Below, piece by piece: positions 1 to 10,938 of a stretch of DNA of 64,000 nucleotides; position 1 is the first letter of the stretch, and every line of letters starts with the position of its first letter. The DNA is from Primulina eburnea. Its lineage: Eukaryota; Streptophyta; Magnoliopsida; Lamiales; Gesneriaceae. The translations under genes and the position numbers were made by a program. The notes under the pieces were generated by a model that did no database searches, had not been told where the DNA came from, and saw only the letters and a list, made by a program, of their open reading frames with translations. The stretch is from assembly GCF_022965805.1 (NCBI RefSeq), contig NC_133115.1, forward strand, positions 30,061,321 to 30,125,320, written 5' to 3'.

Positions 1-137
1 AAATAACTTCAAAACCCAATGTCCAATGTTCCCAATTTAGTAACCTTCCATATAAATGTGACAACCAAATTTCATCTTGATACGACGGTTAGAAATGTCG
101 CAGAGACTTTTGCTCTCTGGCTAGTTTGCAGACATAT
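1..137. other. AT-rich flank, nothing recognised
   Basis: No coding potential or repeat structure was recognised. Its last five bases (CATAT, 133-137) are the left target-site copy of the solo LTR that follows. Confidence 0.6.
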
Positions 138-1713
138 TGTAAAGATCCGATTTTTTTTCTTACCATATAATTTAATAAGTGTAAGGGAATTCTTCTAGCA
201 TAGAATTTTAGTGTTTTATGCAATTTTGGTTGGAAATAATTAAGCCAATAATATCTACACTTGTACATGCAAATTTCGGAAATTGAGGGAAGAGTAATAC
301 AAGATCATGGAAGAGATATGCAAGCCTAGGTACTAAGGAAAGTAAATAATTACATGCATGATGGAGTGTGGCCTAATTCTCGAAAATTAGAGAGGCAATG
401 ACATATTGATACAAGAGTATATTCATACATGAACAAGGTAAGCATATCTCGAAAATATTGGAAAAATAATTGCAAGATTGAGGATCATACTAAATAAAAG
501 GAATTAAGAATGGGTATGACAAGAGATTTTCGGTTTTCCCACTAGAATATATGATTATCTATGGAGATGGATAGATATATTGATAATAAGAAAGAAATCA
601 TCAAACTTGTGTTCAAAGAAAGATCCTTACCCTAGCCACCATATTTTCGAAAATATGGAGGGTAATGAGATCAAGAATAAATCTCAATTTTAGGGAGCTG
701 AATTTAGGATTTTGGCAAGGAAATTTGAGTCAAATCTTTTGAGAAATGAGCATGATTTAGCCACCAAAATTAGCCCCATTCTCCTCCCCTATAAATAATG
801 CATCAACCCTAGCCATTCTCCCACCACAAAATTCGAGAATCCCTTGCTGAAATTTTCGAATTCCAGCAGCTCTTCCCTATCCAAAAATCCACTCAAAATC
901 CGTCCTAGAAAAATCGAGTCAAAGTGCCGTCAAGGGTAGAGCAAGGAACGATCCATTCCCGAAGCAAGCAACCTAAGTTTTTAGCATCCAATACACGGTA
1001 AGTGGGCTATTTTTAAACTTTAAAATTTCGGATTTGGGTATGCATGTTTTCGATTTTTATAAGAAAAATAAATAGTCGAGTACAATCTTCTTTCTACTCT
1101 TTTCTTGTTTTGTCATACGATTTTAAAAGCACTGTGAGGAGTCGACTGTATACGGGAGGGAATCTCAACCACGACGTACCCTTACGCGGTGGGGGACATA
1201 ACCGCTATACGGCCTCGTCCCCTTAGAGGAGTAAAAATTAGGGACTGACGTCAGTAAACCGTAGAAAGTAGATGAGTCGCAGTGCTGTGTCGATGTTATG
1301 TATGTTTATGAAGTATGTATGCAAGTCATGTTTTATGATTCGAATTTTATGCATGTTGTCTTTATTGTGCTCGATTTTTCCCCATTTATGAGTATTCCAA
1401 AAATACTCACCCCCCTTACAACCCTTCCCAGATAAGCCCGAAGAAGAACTCGAGGATGAGGAGTCCGAACAGTTCTGGGGATGGTGAATGCTCAAGGAAT
1501 TTAGTTTAAGTTATTATTAATTAGATTTACGTTTCCGCATTTAAAACTCTGTCGCCTTATTTATTTTGGTAATTGTAAAGACATTGGTTATTTAATTTGA
1601 GATTATGATATATAAACTGGTTCGGTTTATACTGTGCTACAAGAGGCTTGTTGTTGCGATCGTGTGATTGTTAAACAACGCCGGTGTCAAATCCCGAGTT
1701 TCGGGGCGTGACA
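138..1713 (+). mobile_element. Solo LTR of a Gypsy-like retrotransposon, with target duplication
   Basis: The 1576-bp segment begins TGTAAAGATCCG and ends GGGGCGTGACA, so it has the TG...CA ends of an LTR. It is flanked by an identical 5-bp target duplication, CATAT, at 133-137 and 1714-1718. No primer-binding site or coding region follows the right end, so this is a solo LTR left by recombination between two LTRs. A TATAAATA box sits at 790-797, about halfway along, as expected for the U3/R boundary. The last 100 bp resemble the LTR ends at 8532 (minus) and 36004 (plus). The Gypsy (Ty3) assignment is from general resemblance and is less sure than the solo-LTR call. Short ORFs inside (1044-1226, 1238-1495) are not genes. 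Confidence 0.85.
790..797 (+). promoter_or_regulatory. TATA box of the solo LTR
   Basis: TATAAATA preceded by CCCC, in the middle of the LTR, followed by leader-like sequence. It is the likely former promoter of the retroelement; whether it is active is unknown. Confidence 0.5.
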
Positions 1714-1718
1714 CATAT

Positions 1719-2108
1719 GAAAATCCAAAATTTATTTCACTCTCATCCTTTGAGTATTCTATTTGTGGTATCAAAATAGAGAAAACTATTGTCCAAGTTT
1801 GTTCCAAAAAGTAGAGCCACGATTGAACCACGTTCAAGACACTCGTTTATGGCCATTTGCAATCAACTCTCTTCCTTACTCTTTTGACTCAAGAAACAGT
1901 AAACGAGTTTATGTCATGGCCCCCACACAGTTGTTATAAAATTGTGTATCTGGCCTCAAACCTTAGAGGAATAACATACAGAAGATAGTTCGACCATGGA
2001 TAATGATATCTAGACTTCTATATAATTTAAAATATTTAAATTACATTTTTACTATTCATTCATTTTTAACATTTGATATAATTACAAATGTTCGTTTATA
2101 CACTTTTA
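1719..2108. other. Intergenic, nothing recognised
   Basis: AT-rich sequence with no recognisable gene or repeat; the small minus-strand ORF overlapping its start is mostly LTR sequence. Confidence 0.5.
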
Positions 2109-2492
2109 GGGTATGTCTGGTGTGGGTGATTAGTAAAAGATAGAATGTTAAACTCATGTTTGTCTCATTTTTTATGGGCCCAATTAATCAAGAAGCCCAT
2201 GTAAAAAAAACCTACTTGATTGAAAAGACATTCCTTTGTTTTGGGTGGATTGACAATTTACTTCCTAAAATATAACATAAATTACAAATTTTTACAAATA
2301 TCATTTTGTATACCAAATTGTCATCAATGCTAGTTTAGGGTATTTTTGCATCCACAATAAAATATGTAAAATTTATCATACTCATTAAAATCTTACCAAA
2401 CAAAACATTTTTTTATCACTAACACATTATATATCATTACCTTAAGTTTTGTCATCAATCCAATTAGTTAATCGTACACACCAAACATACCC
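2109..2492. mobile_element. MITE with GGGTATGT...ACATACCC termini
   Basis: The left end GGGTATGTCTGGTGTG and the reverse complement of the right end GGGTATGTTTGGTGTG match at 15 of 16 positions. TA lies just outside both ends. About 384 bp, no coding capacity. The TIR sequence resembles Tourist/PIF-Harbinger MITEs, but only a TA (not a clear TTA/TAA direct repeat) is shared by the flanks, so the superfamily is uncertain. Confidence 0.7.
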
Positions 2493-2560
2493 TAATTATA
2501 CATATACGCACTAGATGAGTGAACACAATCACGTTTAAGAATTATAGGTCCTTACTAAGA

Positions 2561-2740
2561 CAAAAACTTGTGTGAGACGGTCTTACAGGTCGTATTTTGT
2601 GAAACAGATCTCTTATTTGGGTCATTCATGAAAAAATATTACTTTTTTTGCTAAGAATATTACTTTTTATTGTGAATATCGGTAGAGTTGACCCATCTCA
2701 CAGATAAAAATTCGTGATACCGTCTCACAAGAGACCTACT
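2561..2740 (-). repeat. GTGAGACGGTCTCAC element, copy 1
   Basis: First of 11 copies of a roughly 180-bp element. In its forward sense it reads GTAGGTCTCTTGTGAGACGG... and ends ...CACACAAGTTTTTGCC, with a GTGAGACGGTCTCAC-like palindrome near each end and the core ATTCACAATAAAAAGTAATA between. This copy is in the reverse sense. No ORF. Confidence 0.85.
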
Positions 2741-2833
2741 CACTTACTAAAACCTTGGTTATAAATGTACTCAACTTTTTTCTCCAAAGAAAAAAAATTG
2801 AACTTCCCCTCAATTTTTTGGCTTTTTATATTA

Positions 2834-3013
2834 GGCAAAAACTTGTGTGAGACGATCTCACGGGTCGTATTTGTGAGACATATCTTTTATTTGGATCATC
2901 CATGAAAAAATATTATTTTTTATGCTAAGAGTATTACTTTTTATTGTGAATATGGGTAGGGTTGACCTGTCTCACAGATCAGGATCCGTGAGACGGTCTC
3001 ACATGAGACCTAC
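2834..3013 (-). repeat. GTGAGACGGTCTCAC element, copy 2
   Basis: Reverse-sense copy lying 93 bp after copy 1 in the same orientation. Both terminal palindromes (about 2848 and 2991) are well preserved. Confidence 0.85.
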
Positions 3014-3499
3014 ACTTTATATTATATTTTAGGTTACTCATTCCTAATGAATGTAGATAATCTTATCAGGTTAGGGAAATCGTGAAAGTAATATTAAAAA
3101 TAATTATGATAAAGAGATAAACTTATAAGCCAAAAGTTAATCATTGTTATCATTTTGTTACTAAGTTAATTTAATTTAAAAAATTCCAGAATATTCTCAA
3201 ATTATTTTGGATATAGTAAACGCCCTTTTGCGTTGAAATTCTTTCATTACCCCAACTACTATACAAATCATTTGATTCTACGAAAGGAATCATCGGAATA
3301 AAATAACCGACAAAACTTTTTCGTTATCCGTGCGTGATTTTCTCACACATATTTTTATATCATTTTTAATGTTTGACTTAAAATTAGTTTAGCGTTTTGC
3401 GTTAATTTCAGCTTAATTTTATTGAAATTCGGTGGGATGTTAATTTTGTTTATATAAAAATGATTTCGATAAAAAATTAGTATTAGATAGTTAACATTT
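3014..3499. other. Intergenic, nothing recognised
   Basis: AT-rich sequence without recognisable genes or repeats. Confidence 0.5.
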
Positions 3500-4074
3500 G
3501 GCTACGTGTATTAGAGGCTAAAATTGTGAAATGATTAAGAAATAAATAGTAAAAAGAATGATTGAAATAGAAATATAATATATAATGATAAAATAATATT
3601 ACGTTTGGTATGATCGTTAAGAATGAGATTTTAAGAATTTTTTGATAAATTGATAAAATTGTCATTTCACTTTTGCGGCGAGCGGCGCGGTGGCTGGCGG
3701 AGGGGAGGTCGGTCGGCCTGCAGGAGGAGGGGTGCTCGTTTGGCGGCTGCGACAGCGGGCGGGGCGGGGGTATTCGGTGGCGAGACGGTTGCTGGCCGGA
3801 GGAGGGGTGGTCGGCCGGCAAGTGCGGCGGTTGTCAGCGACGGGGGTGGTCGGCTGGCGGTCGGTGAAGGGAAGTGGTGGTGAGTTTGGATATAGGAGAA
3901 ATGTAAAATTGGAAAAATACGATGAATTAAGAGTTGAATAAATAATCTTAAGGAGGAAATAAGTGATTATTTTATCACAATTAATATAATGATTGACATA
4001 ATTAAATAAAAATCTTATCAAACATGGAATTAGGTGCGTTTTTAACGCACCTAATCCATCGTACCAAACTCCCC
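3500..4074. mobile_element. Decayed Tourist-like MITE with a GC-rich core (copy A)
   Basis: This segment follows the same plan as the clearer copy at 11037-11578: an AT-rich left arm, a very GC-rich core (about 3675-3885, runs of GGCGG and GGCCGG), then a shared block (TGGTGGTGAGTTT, then AAAATTGGAAAAATA) and an AT-rich right arm ending GTACCAAACTCCCC. The ends are degenerate and no target duplication is certain. Overlapping ORFs on both strands in the core arise from GC richness and are not genes. Confidence 0.6.
4030..4054. repeat. Perfect hairpin, 11-bp arms
   Basis: TTAGGTGCGTT, a TTT loop, then AACGCACCTAA, in the right arm of the MITE. Confidence 0.8.
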
Positions 4075-4099
4075 TAAGAAAATACCATTACTATAAGTG

Positions 4100-4610
4100 T
4101 CAACATTATAGCTGTCAGACGTGTCGGACCACCCTGGCCAGACGTCAAATGAGGCTCGATAGTCTCGCCTGCCAACTAGGCGGGTCGGGAAAACCCGAAA
4201 TCAACCCGCCAAAAAATATAAAAAATTGTGAAAAAAATTAAACCATATATAGACCATTATAAATAATATACAAATCTAAAAATTCGTCAATTATACATTA
4301 ATCATATAAATAATATAATTCTTTCAAAACTTATCAACGATATATAAATTATTCAAATAATATAAATCTTTCAAAATTATTAACCACGCCTAAACTATTA
4401 GAAATAATAAATATAATATAATTTTTAAAAAAATTTTAAAAAATTTGGCGGTCCGACTTTCTTGATCTGCCGTCGAAACGGGCCAGCCCATTTCGACCCG
4501 CCTCCAAACGAGCCGCTGAAATCACAAACGAACCCGTTTTTTAGCAACGGGGTGGATTGATCCGACGGGTTAAACCTGAATTGATGACATCGTCAACATC
4601 TCCAATTTCA
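4100..4610. repeat. Low-complexity CGGGTCGGG / CCCGCC repeat element
   Basis: GC-rich, G/C-skewed ends (GGCGGGTCGGGAAAACCCG near 4180 and GACGGGTTAAACC near 4563) flank an AT-rich middle. Similar layouts occur near 24600-25080 and 38150-38570. Probably non-autonomous elements; no clear ends or target duplications were found. Confidence 0.35.
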
Positions 4611-5009
4611 TGTTTAAAATTTTATTAAAATAAATATTTTATAATAATTAAAATCATTCTTTTTTTAAAATTTATTATTGTTTGCTGCGCCAACTCCAAA
4701 ACAATTAAAAAAAATTAAAGATTGATTAATAGAATAAGTTAATGTGGTCGAAAAGTCATAACCGACAATCACGATAATGCATCTTTCTCGCAGTCCGAAC
4801 AGTGACAAATTTGTCAACACTAAATGTTCCACAAACCAAAGGTTATATTAATCGTACAATTAATAAATGATTGACTATATTTTAAATTGGCTGAATTGGA
4901 ATCTTTATCCACCATTTGATTATTTTATATGCAAGGAAAAAAACATATGCAATAATGGACGTATACGACTCTTTTTTAATCGTTTGATAGATAGTTGGTG
5001 ATTAAAAAT
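4611..5009. other. Intergenic, nothing recognised
   Basis: AT-rich; no gene or repeat recognised. Confidence 0.5.
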
Positions 5010-5240
5010 TGTTAGATATCTGCGTCGGTCATATCATGTTTTTAAGAGTTGTATATATTGATTTGAACAATACTCTCTTTTTTGAGCTAGATTTTGGGGC
5101 ACGATCTTAACATGATATGAAAGCCTAAATTCATCGTGATATGTTAGACTGTCTTTATGGGACAACCATTAATATCTTGGAAAATTCACGTTCAAGATGT
5201 TTCACTCCTGTAGTGAGGAGGTGTGTTTGTAAGACCAAAC
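5010..5240 (+). mobile_element. Degenerate TRIM, 5' half
   Basis: A diverged LTR-like stretch (TGTTAGATATC...GATCTTAACA, 5010-5112) followed by TGATATGAAAGCC, a decayed primer-binding site. The internal segment (TTCATCGTGATATGTTAGACTG, then TTCAAGATGTTTCACTCC) parallels the better copies at 18878-19245 and 32711-33076. The second LTR is missing: after GAGGAGGTGTGTTTGTAAGACC the match stops. Confidence 0.65.
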
Positions 5241-5281
5241 ACTTGTGTTTTACCAAAACATATAACTGATAATAATAGTTC

Positions 5282-6356
5282 TGTAAGGTCCAAAAATACG
5301 ATAACGTAACCTAACTGCATGCAAATCTAGGAAAAATAGAAAATGAACAATTAAATGGTTTTAATTGCATAAATTTAATATAGTGTGCATGTTTAAAATG
5401 TACCTTTCTAAATGCATGCAAAAAACTGTGTTTTAAAAGCTATTCGAGATGGGATCGAGAAACGGAGACCAGAGACCATATGAAAAAAAATATTTTTATT
5501 AAATAATTATTTTTAATTGTTTAACGTGTGGTGTATTTTAAATGGAATTTTCGAAAATGAGGTGTTTTGAAGTTTTTTGTATACGCCGAGTCGTATTTTA
5601 AACAAGTATTTGATTTCCGACGAAAATATGAACTTTTCGATAACTCGCTAATATTTTCATAAAATTTTCTAAACAAAATATTTTAATTATCCTCTAATGA
5701 GCTTAATGGACCTAATATACTAAGTTAATGGGCCTAAACTTACACCTTGTGATTTAATTAAAATAAAAGCCCTAAAACCCTACCCTCAAACTCTATAACC
5801 TACGCCCCCTCACCCTAAATCATACTAAGACTCTCTCATCGGCCAAGTTTCACACACCACACGTAAATATTGAGAGCGAAGCCACGGTTTTTGAAGGAAA
5901 TTCAGCATAGGGTTTTCTCTACGTCGACGTCCTCGCATCGCAAGCCGTTTTTCGCGCGTAATAAACACAAAGACACACCTTAATCCTCTTTTTTCTCATC
6001 TATCACGTTATATTATGTTTTTGATGCATGATTTCATGGAAAATTATGTACTCTTTTGTGCATTTTCGATTTTGTCTAAACATGCTCAAAGAAATCATGC
6101 TTTCATGATCTGAAACTCACGATTTTGTGGCATAGAGGGGCTGCCATGGTAGGGACATGAAAAGGAACCAATTTCAGGGTGTTTAAGGGGTTTTATGAGC
6201 CACGGTTCAGGGAGGGGCAGTACTAGGGGGACGGCCGCAAGATGGGAGGGCTTTTACACCACCTAGGTCACGGTTTTGGAGTGTTAGGAAGGGAGGCCGC
6301 GCGGGGTGCCGTCCAAGCAAAGGGCTGGGTTCGTGAGGGTCCTAGCCTTGAGCCAA
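5282..6356 (+). mobile_element. Gypsy-like LTR fragment, interrupted by a CACTA element
   Basis: Starts TGTAAGGTCCAAAA, similar to the start of the solo LTR at 138. It continues through a CCCTAAAACCCTACCC stretch and a leader-like segment containing CGCAAGCCGTTTTTCGCGCG. No right end is visible: the CACTA terminus begins at 6357. The ORFs near 6242-6564 are not genes. The LTR call rests on the TG start and general resemblance. Confidence 0.5.
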
Positions 6357-7240
6357 CACTACAACAAAAATGGTTTTTCTCAGCGCGAAAATTCTCTTTC
6401 CGCGGCGCACATTGCACGCTGCACAACTGCAAGCTGTTGAAAGTTCGAGATTATCCGCGGCGTACATGTGTACGCTGTTAATACTATTAGTCATGGCGTG
6501 CATATGCACGCCGTTAATACAATTATCCGTATCGTGCAATGTACTCCGTCAATATTCCATCTAAAATTTCAATAATTAGCGACAATTCAAAAACCGTCGC
6601 TAATTAACCGACGGTTTAAAATTCGTCGCTAATTTAGCGACAGTTTTATGTTTAGCGACCATCGCTAAGTTTAGCGATGGTATATCATAATCTGTCGCTA
6701 CTATTTTTGTTAAAATAAACAAATGCTTTTATTAAAATTTTTAAAAAAATTACAATCTAAATATGCTAACAATACTCATTATCTTAACTAACAATTAAAA
6801 ATTAACAAAAAATTGAAACGAAAAAACGTACCCTAAATCGAAACTAAAACGTCTAAGAGAGAAAATTTTTAAGTGTTGTGAGGTGGTGTGGAGGAAAATG
6901 AATCGAAAATATGGATATTTATAGACAATTTGCGACAGTTTTTGGTATAACCGTCGCTATTAGCGACAATTTTTTATTAAACCGTCGCTTTGTTTATTGA
7001 ACCGTCACTGTTAGCGACGGTTATCAAACACCGTCGCTATTAACGACAGTTGGTAATACAACTATTAGCGATGGTTTTAAATCAACCGTCGCTAATTTAA
7101 ATTTAGCGATGACTTTTTAAAACATAGCGACGGTTTCAATAAAACCGTTGCTAGCTAATTTAAAAATTGTTCTAAATAATTGGGCGCCCATTTTTCGCAG
7201 CGTGCTAATATGCATGCCGTGAATAATAATATTGACTGCA
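6357..7240 (+). mobile_element. CACTA (En/Spm-like) transposon end, non-autonomous
   Basis: Begins CACTACAACAAAAATGG, the signature terminus of CACTA transposons. Then follow many short subterminal repeats in both orientations with the core TAGCGACGGTTT (about 6575-6700 and 6930-7150), the usual binding-site array of this superfamily. A matching right terminus (GTTGTAGTG) was not found, so the element is truncated or its right end was displaced. No transposase coding sequence is evident inside. Confidence 0.75.
6402..6560. repeat. Array of palindromic CGTGCA/TGCACG units in the CACTA end
   Basis: Four related palindromic units about 40-55 bp apart, the best being the perfect 18-bp palindrome GGCGTGCATATGCACGCC at 6495-6512. 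Most are followed by GTTAAT or GTCAAT. A fifth relative (GCGTGCTAATATGCATGC) lies near 7200, inverted relative to the terminus. Confidence 0.7.
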
Positions 7241-8531
7241 TGCGATTATTGTAAGCTTTAATGTCTAGACACGATTTTTTTAAATGATTTACTATTAACA
7301 GCGCAATATATTGCTTGTATTTATAGGCTACCCTATGTGAGTTGAAAGGTGCCATAATGGCCCTCTTTCAATGGCCATTATACACATTTTTATGAGAAAT
7401 AAAAAACTCTTAATTTCACTACTGCCCAACGTCGCAATATGTAAGAAAAACATATATCCTAGAATATTTCATGACGCAAGTCGCTAATTGCTTTCAGGAA
7501 AATGTCAATCTTCCCTTAGGTGAAGCGGTAAGTAAAACGTCACCAACAGTGTACACGTTTCTTGACGTTGGACGCACACATTTGGCGAAAATGTTGCGAA
7601 ATGTATTTTTCGGTTTTATTTTTTAATATTATTATAATTATTTGGCGGCTCCCCTTTACGGCTTCTTATTTGGTGCATCTTCATCCTAGAATTGCTCTCA
7701 CAGTGAGCGGCTCTACCTCTTCCTTCACCACACTCGTCTTGAATTTATAAATTTGTTCTTCCGAAAAAAAAACTCATTAATACATAGATTCTTATTATTA
7801 TATAATTAAAATAACATAATGCAATTTTCCAAACTTACATCAAAACTACCAAAGATGAGTTGTTTTTCAATCAAAGACTTCCCAAGCCGTAATACGATGA
7901 GATATTGTATCTCAAATTATTTGAGGTATCAAGTTATTAAACCATTTTCCAGTTTCTATAACACCGCCCCATGTATATTCTTCAAACTCAACCTACAATA
8001 TATCATGATTTTGTTTTCTCAATTCCTTCTTGAGATCTTACTACAAAATTGTCCTCTCCATGTTGTTTGTATGCCTCTCCATCCCTTTCGAATCCACCCA
8101 CTCCAGTACTAGAACCATTAGCATTAAAACTAGACATCCTGAAAAAAAAAAAGAAAAATTGGTGATAATAATAAATGAATGACATTATAAATCATGGAAT
8201 AAATGGACAATAACATAAATACTAGATAAACCAACATTAATATGAAAAATATATTTCTTACTTTTCAGACGTTGTGTCGTTATTTTCATTTTCAATATTA
8301 TCATCCTCATAAATTTCGACATTACCATCATCGTGTTCATCATATTCTTCTAATGTGTGTTCTTCAAAATCGTCATCATCAACTAAGGGGCCTTCTGGCG
8401 TTCTATGGCACCTGTAACTCGAATTTCTGGCGCTGAGCCATGTCTGGTCAACTGAATACAAAAATAGATGCTAAGGTACTCGAATTTCTACCAACCAGAA
8501 TATGAACCCGATGGATATGATACAACTTAAA
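7241..8531. other. Mixed repeat remnants, no supported gene
   Basis: Contains 7315-7420 (ACCCTATGTGAGTTGAAAGGTG... and CCATTATACACATTTTTATGAGAAAT), which is repeated at 23675-23698 plus 24199-24270. On the minus strand two acidic or polar ORFs (8003-8185 and 8258-8461) sit about 70 bp apart and could be exons of a transposon gene. I recognise no domain in them and do not call them genes. Confidence 0.4.
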
Positions 8532-9140
8532 TGTCATGCCTTGAAATCGAGGGGTGTAACACTGGTATTTTTTAACAATCATACAATACAATCATAAACA
8601 ACAAGTCTCAGAAATACAAAATTTTCAAAACAGTCTATTTCTCTCATAAAACGAAATATGTTGTCTTTAAAAATGAAAAATAACATAATGTTTTACATCA
8701 TGTGAATGTAAAACATAATATATATGAAAACGAAACTAAACATTGAAACAAAACTAAACACTGATAATGGTTATTTTTTTTTCACCATCCTCAGAACTGG
8801 ATTTGTTTTATATCCTTAAAATTTTCCCCATTCTTATCTGAGAGGTGTTTGGAGTGAGTGAATGATATGGTCATCACTCAATAATTGATAGAGTGAATCA
8901 TCATAGTTTCAAAATCAATACATAGATAATAGTATATTCGGACAACAAACAAAATAATTTTCAGATAACATCAATCTGAACTTCAGTGATAAGTAGTAAC
9001 GGTACTCATATGGTCATATTTAACAAATGCACTGAAATAACTATGTTCTTCATGGCTAAATTGATAGTCTCTTATATGTTATCTCCTCTAAGGAGTGAGA
9101 CTGGTAATCATTAGTAAATTGATGCGATCGTGGTTGATCA
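8532..9140 (-). mobile_element. Gypsy-like LTR fragment on the minus strand
   Basis: Read on the minus strand it ends ...GGCATGACA at 8532, with an upstream segment GACTTGTTG...GATTGTTAAA like the end of the solo LTR (1640-1713) and of the LTR at 35440-36004. Blocks around an acidic TCACTCA tract and an AGAGGAG-like tract occur in the same order in all three. The outer boundary is not resolved. Confidence 0.6.
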
Positions 9141-10420
9141 AACTCCAAAGAAGTCATGGGATCTGCTAGAGTTGCCAGAAGGACCTACAACGAGGGGACG
9201 CAACAAGAAGTTCAAGGACTCATGATGGGCTACCAAGAAATGCCTACAAACATGATGTCCCGATCAGAAGGGTTTGGGGAGTATGACAAAAAATTGGAGG
9301 TTATTGCAACATCATTCAAGTGCTAGAGGATCAAAAGGACAGTAGATCCGTGCACCCGTGCGCGCAACACTAAAAAGTGGCACGGGACAGAACTTGCTGC
9401 GCACTAGTGGCGATTCACGCTCACCAGTGTGCCCCAACACCAAATCTGGTGCACCTGCGGTCCCCTTGCTGCCCGAAGTGAAGAATTATATTAGCCTGCG
9501 CGTACCTGCACAAACTTGGGCATACGTACCTGCGCGCACTGCTGTGAGGAAAAAGATTTGTTTCCTAGTTTAGAGTTCAAATTATTTAGGGAACTTGATT
9601 ATTGATATCTTTTTTGTTTTGTAAACATATATGGACGAGTTTTGAGCATTATGAAACACATTGTTGAATTTATACAAAAGCTTTTGTGAGTTTTCTCTCA
9701 AAGTTTTCAAAGAGTTGTTCTATTCAAATAAAATAAACTTATGAAAGATTTAATCTTTATGCCGTTTGTCGATTATTTTCATACGGATTGTCAATGATGA
9801 GTTTTTTAAAGATTAGTTTGAATATCAATTTTTCAATCGTGATTATTTGTTACTAAGCTTCTCATAGTTTAACGTGAATATCACAAATCGTTACTTATTT
9901 CAAAAGATCGGGACAACACAACGTTATTTAGTTCATCGAATCGAGGGATTGACTCTGTTTTTGATCGCGTTTGCTTTTCGTATAGATGGTTTAGATGACT
10001 ATTATATTAAGGCTAAATATGGTGTTACATTATGAAAATTTTCGTGTCATACATCTTAAAAATGGGTGCATCTTTGAGTTTCATATACTTCAATTTATTG
10101 CATTAATAAATTCTCTTAAGCTTAGAAAAATGAATTTAGATTTGCTCTTTAATCTTTTTGAATTTCCACGTCCTTGCATGTTTATAAAATTTCCTTGCAT
10201 GTTGATCAAATTTTTTGGGTCTTCACAGGAGGTGCTACAAGCATTTCACATAAGACGTATGCTCCCAACACAGTGAAAAGGAGTGAGATCGATTGAAATA
10301 TATAATTCTCGAAGTGAAAATTATGGACGGATGAGATTGAGAGGAGGTCTGAACCATGAGAAGAATGATAGTCCTTATTTAAGGGGGTGATTGTTGAGAA
10401 TACAACGAAAGTCTTATATT
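9141..10420. mobile_element. Decayed retroelement remnants
   Basis: Translated fragments near 9165-9260 (LPEGPTTRGRNKKF on the plus strand) resemble the basic stretch near the end of plant retroelement polyproteins. Downstream sequence is non-coding. A segment at 9985-10225 is repeated in diverged form at about 24330-24560. At 10380-10400 a purine-rich GGGGGTGATTGTTGAGAAT looks like a polypurine tract followed by an LTR start. No intact ORF. Confidence 0.4.
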
Positions 10421-10938
10421 AAAAATACATGAGAATACTATGAATTTATAAGTTGGAAGATATCTTTTTTGGTATGAAATCTTTTGGGTAGAGTCGAAAA
10501 ATAAAAATTTCATGAGATTTGATGCTCGAAGTGGACAATATCACATCACTGTGAAGATTGTAACTTACATTATGCAACAAACCCTTTTCCTATAAATAAT
10601 AACTCACATATATATTTCCATGTCCACATACAACTGGCGCGATCAATGAGCTGGATTAATAATTAAGGAAGATGAATATTTCATTTTCCTTACTACATGA
10701 AATTAAAGACCGTGGCCCCTCATTTATTCATATATATTTACTTATAATAAATGGAGATTACATATAATTAAAAAAAGGATTTGTGGGGTTTTGATGTTAA
10801 AAACAATTGTCACTGTGCCATGTCCACGATGCCGAGAGTGATAGTACAATTATTACAACTATCTCCAAATCACACCACAGCCATTTCATCTAATAAGAGG
10901 TTGCATTACTGTTGATATATTAATTCATTCATCTAGGA
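10421..10938. other. Intergenic, nothing recognised
   Basis: AT-rich; no gene or repeat recognised. Confidence 0.5.

Noticed and set aside
2109..2492. Firm PIF/Harbinger assignment for this MITE
   Set aside because: The flanks read TTA on the left and TAA on the right, so only TA is a shared direct repeat; superfamily left open.
3483..4021. Several overlapping ORFs of 64-119 aa on both strands
   Set aside because: They arise from the GC-rich MITE core and have low-complexity, Arg/Gly/Pro-rich products with no domain.
8003..8461. Possible two-exon minus-strand gene with an acidic protein
   Set aside because: No recognised domain, no promoter, embedded in repeats; kept only as a note.
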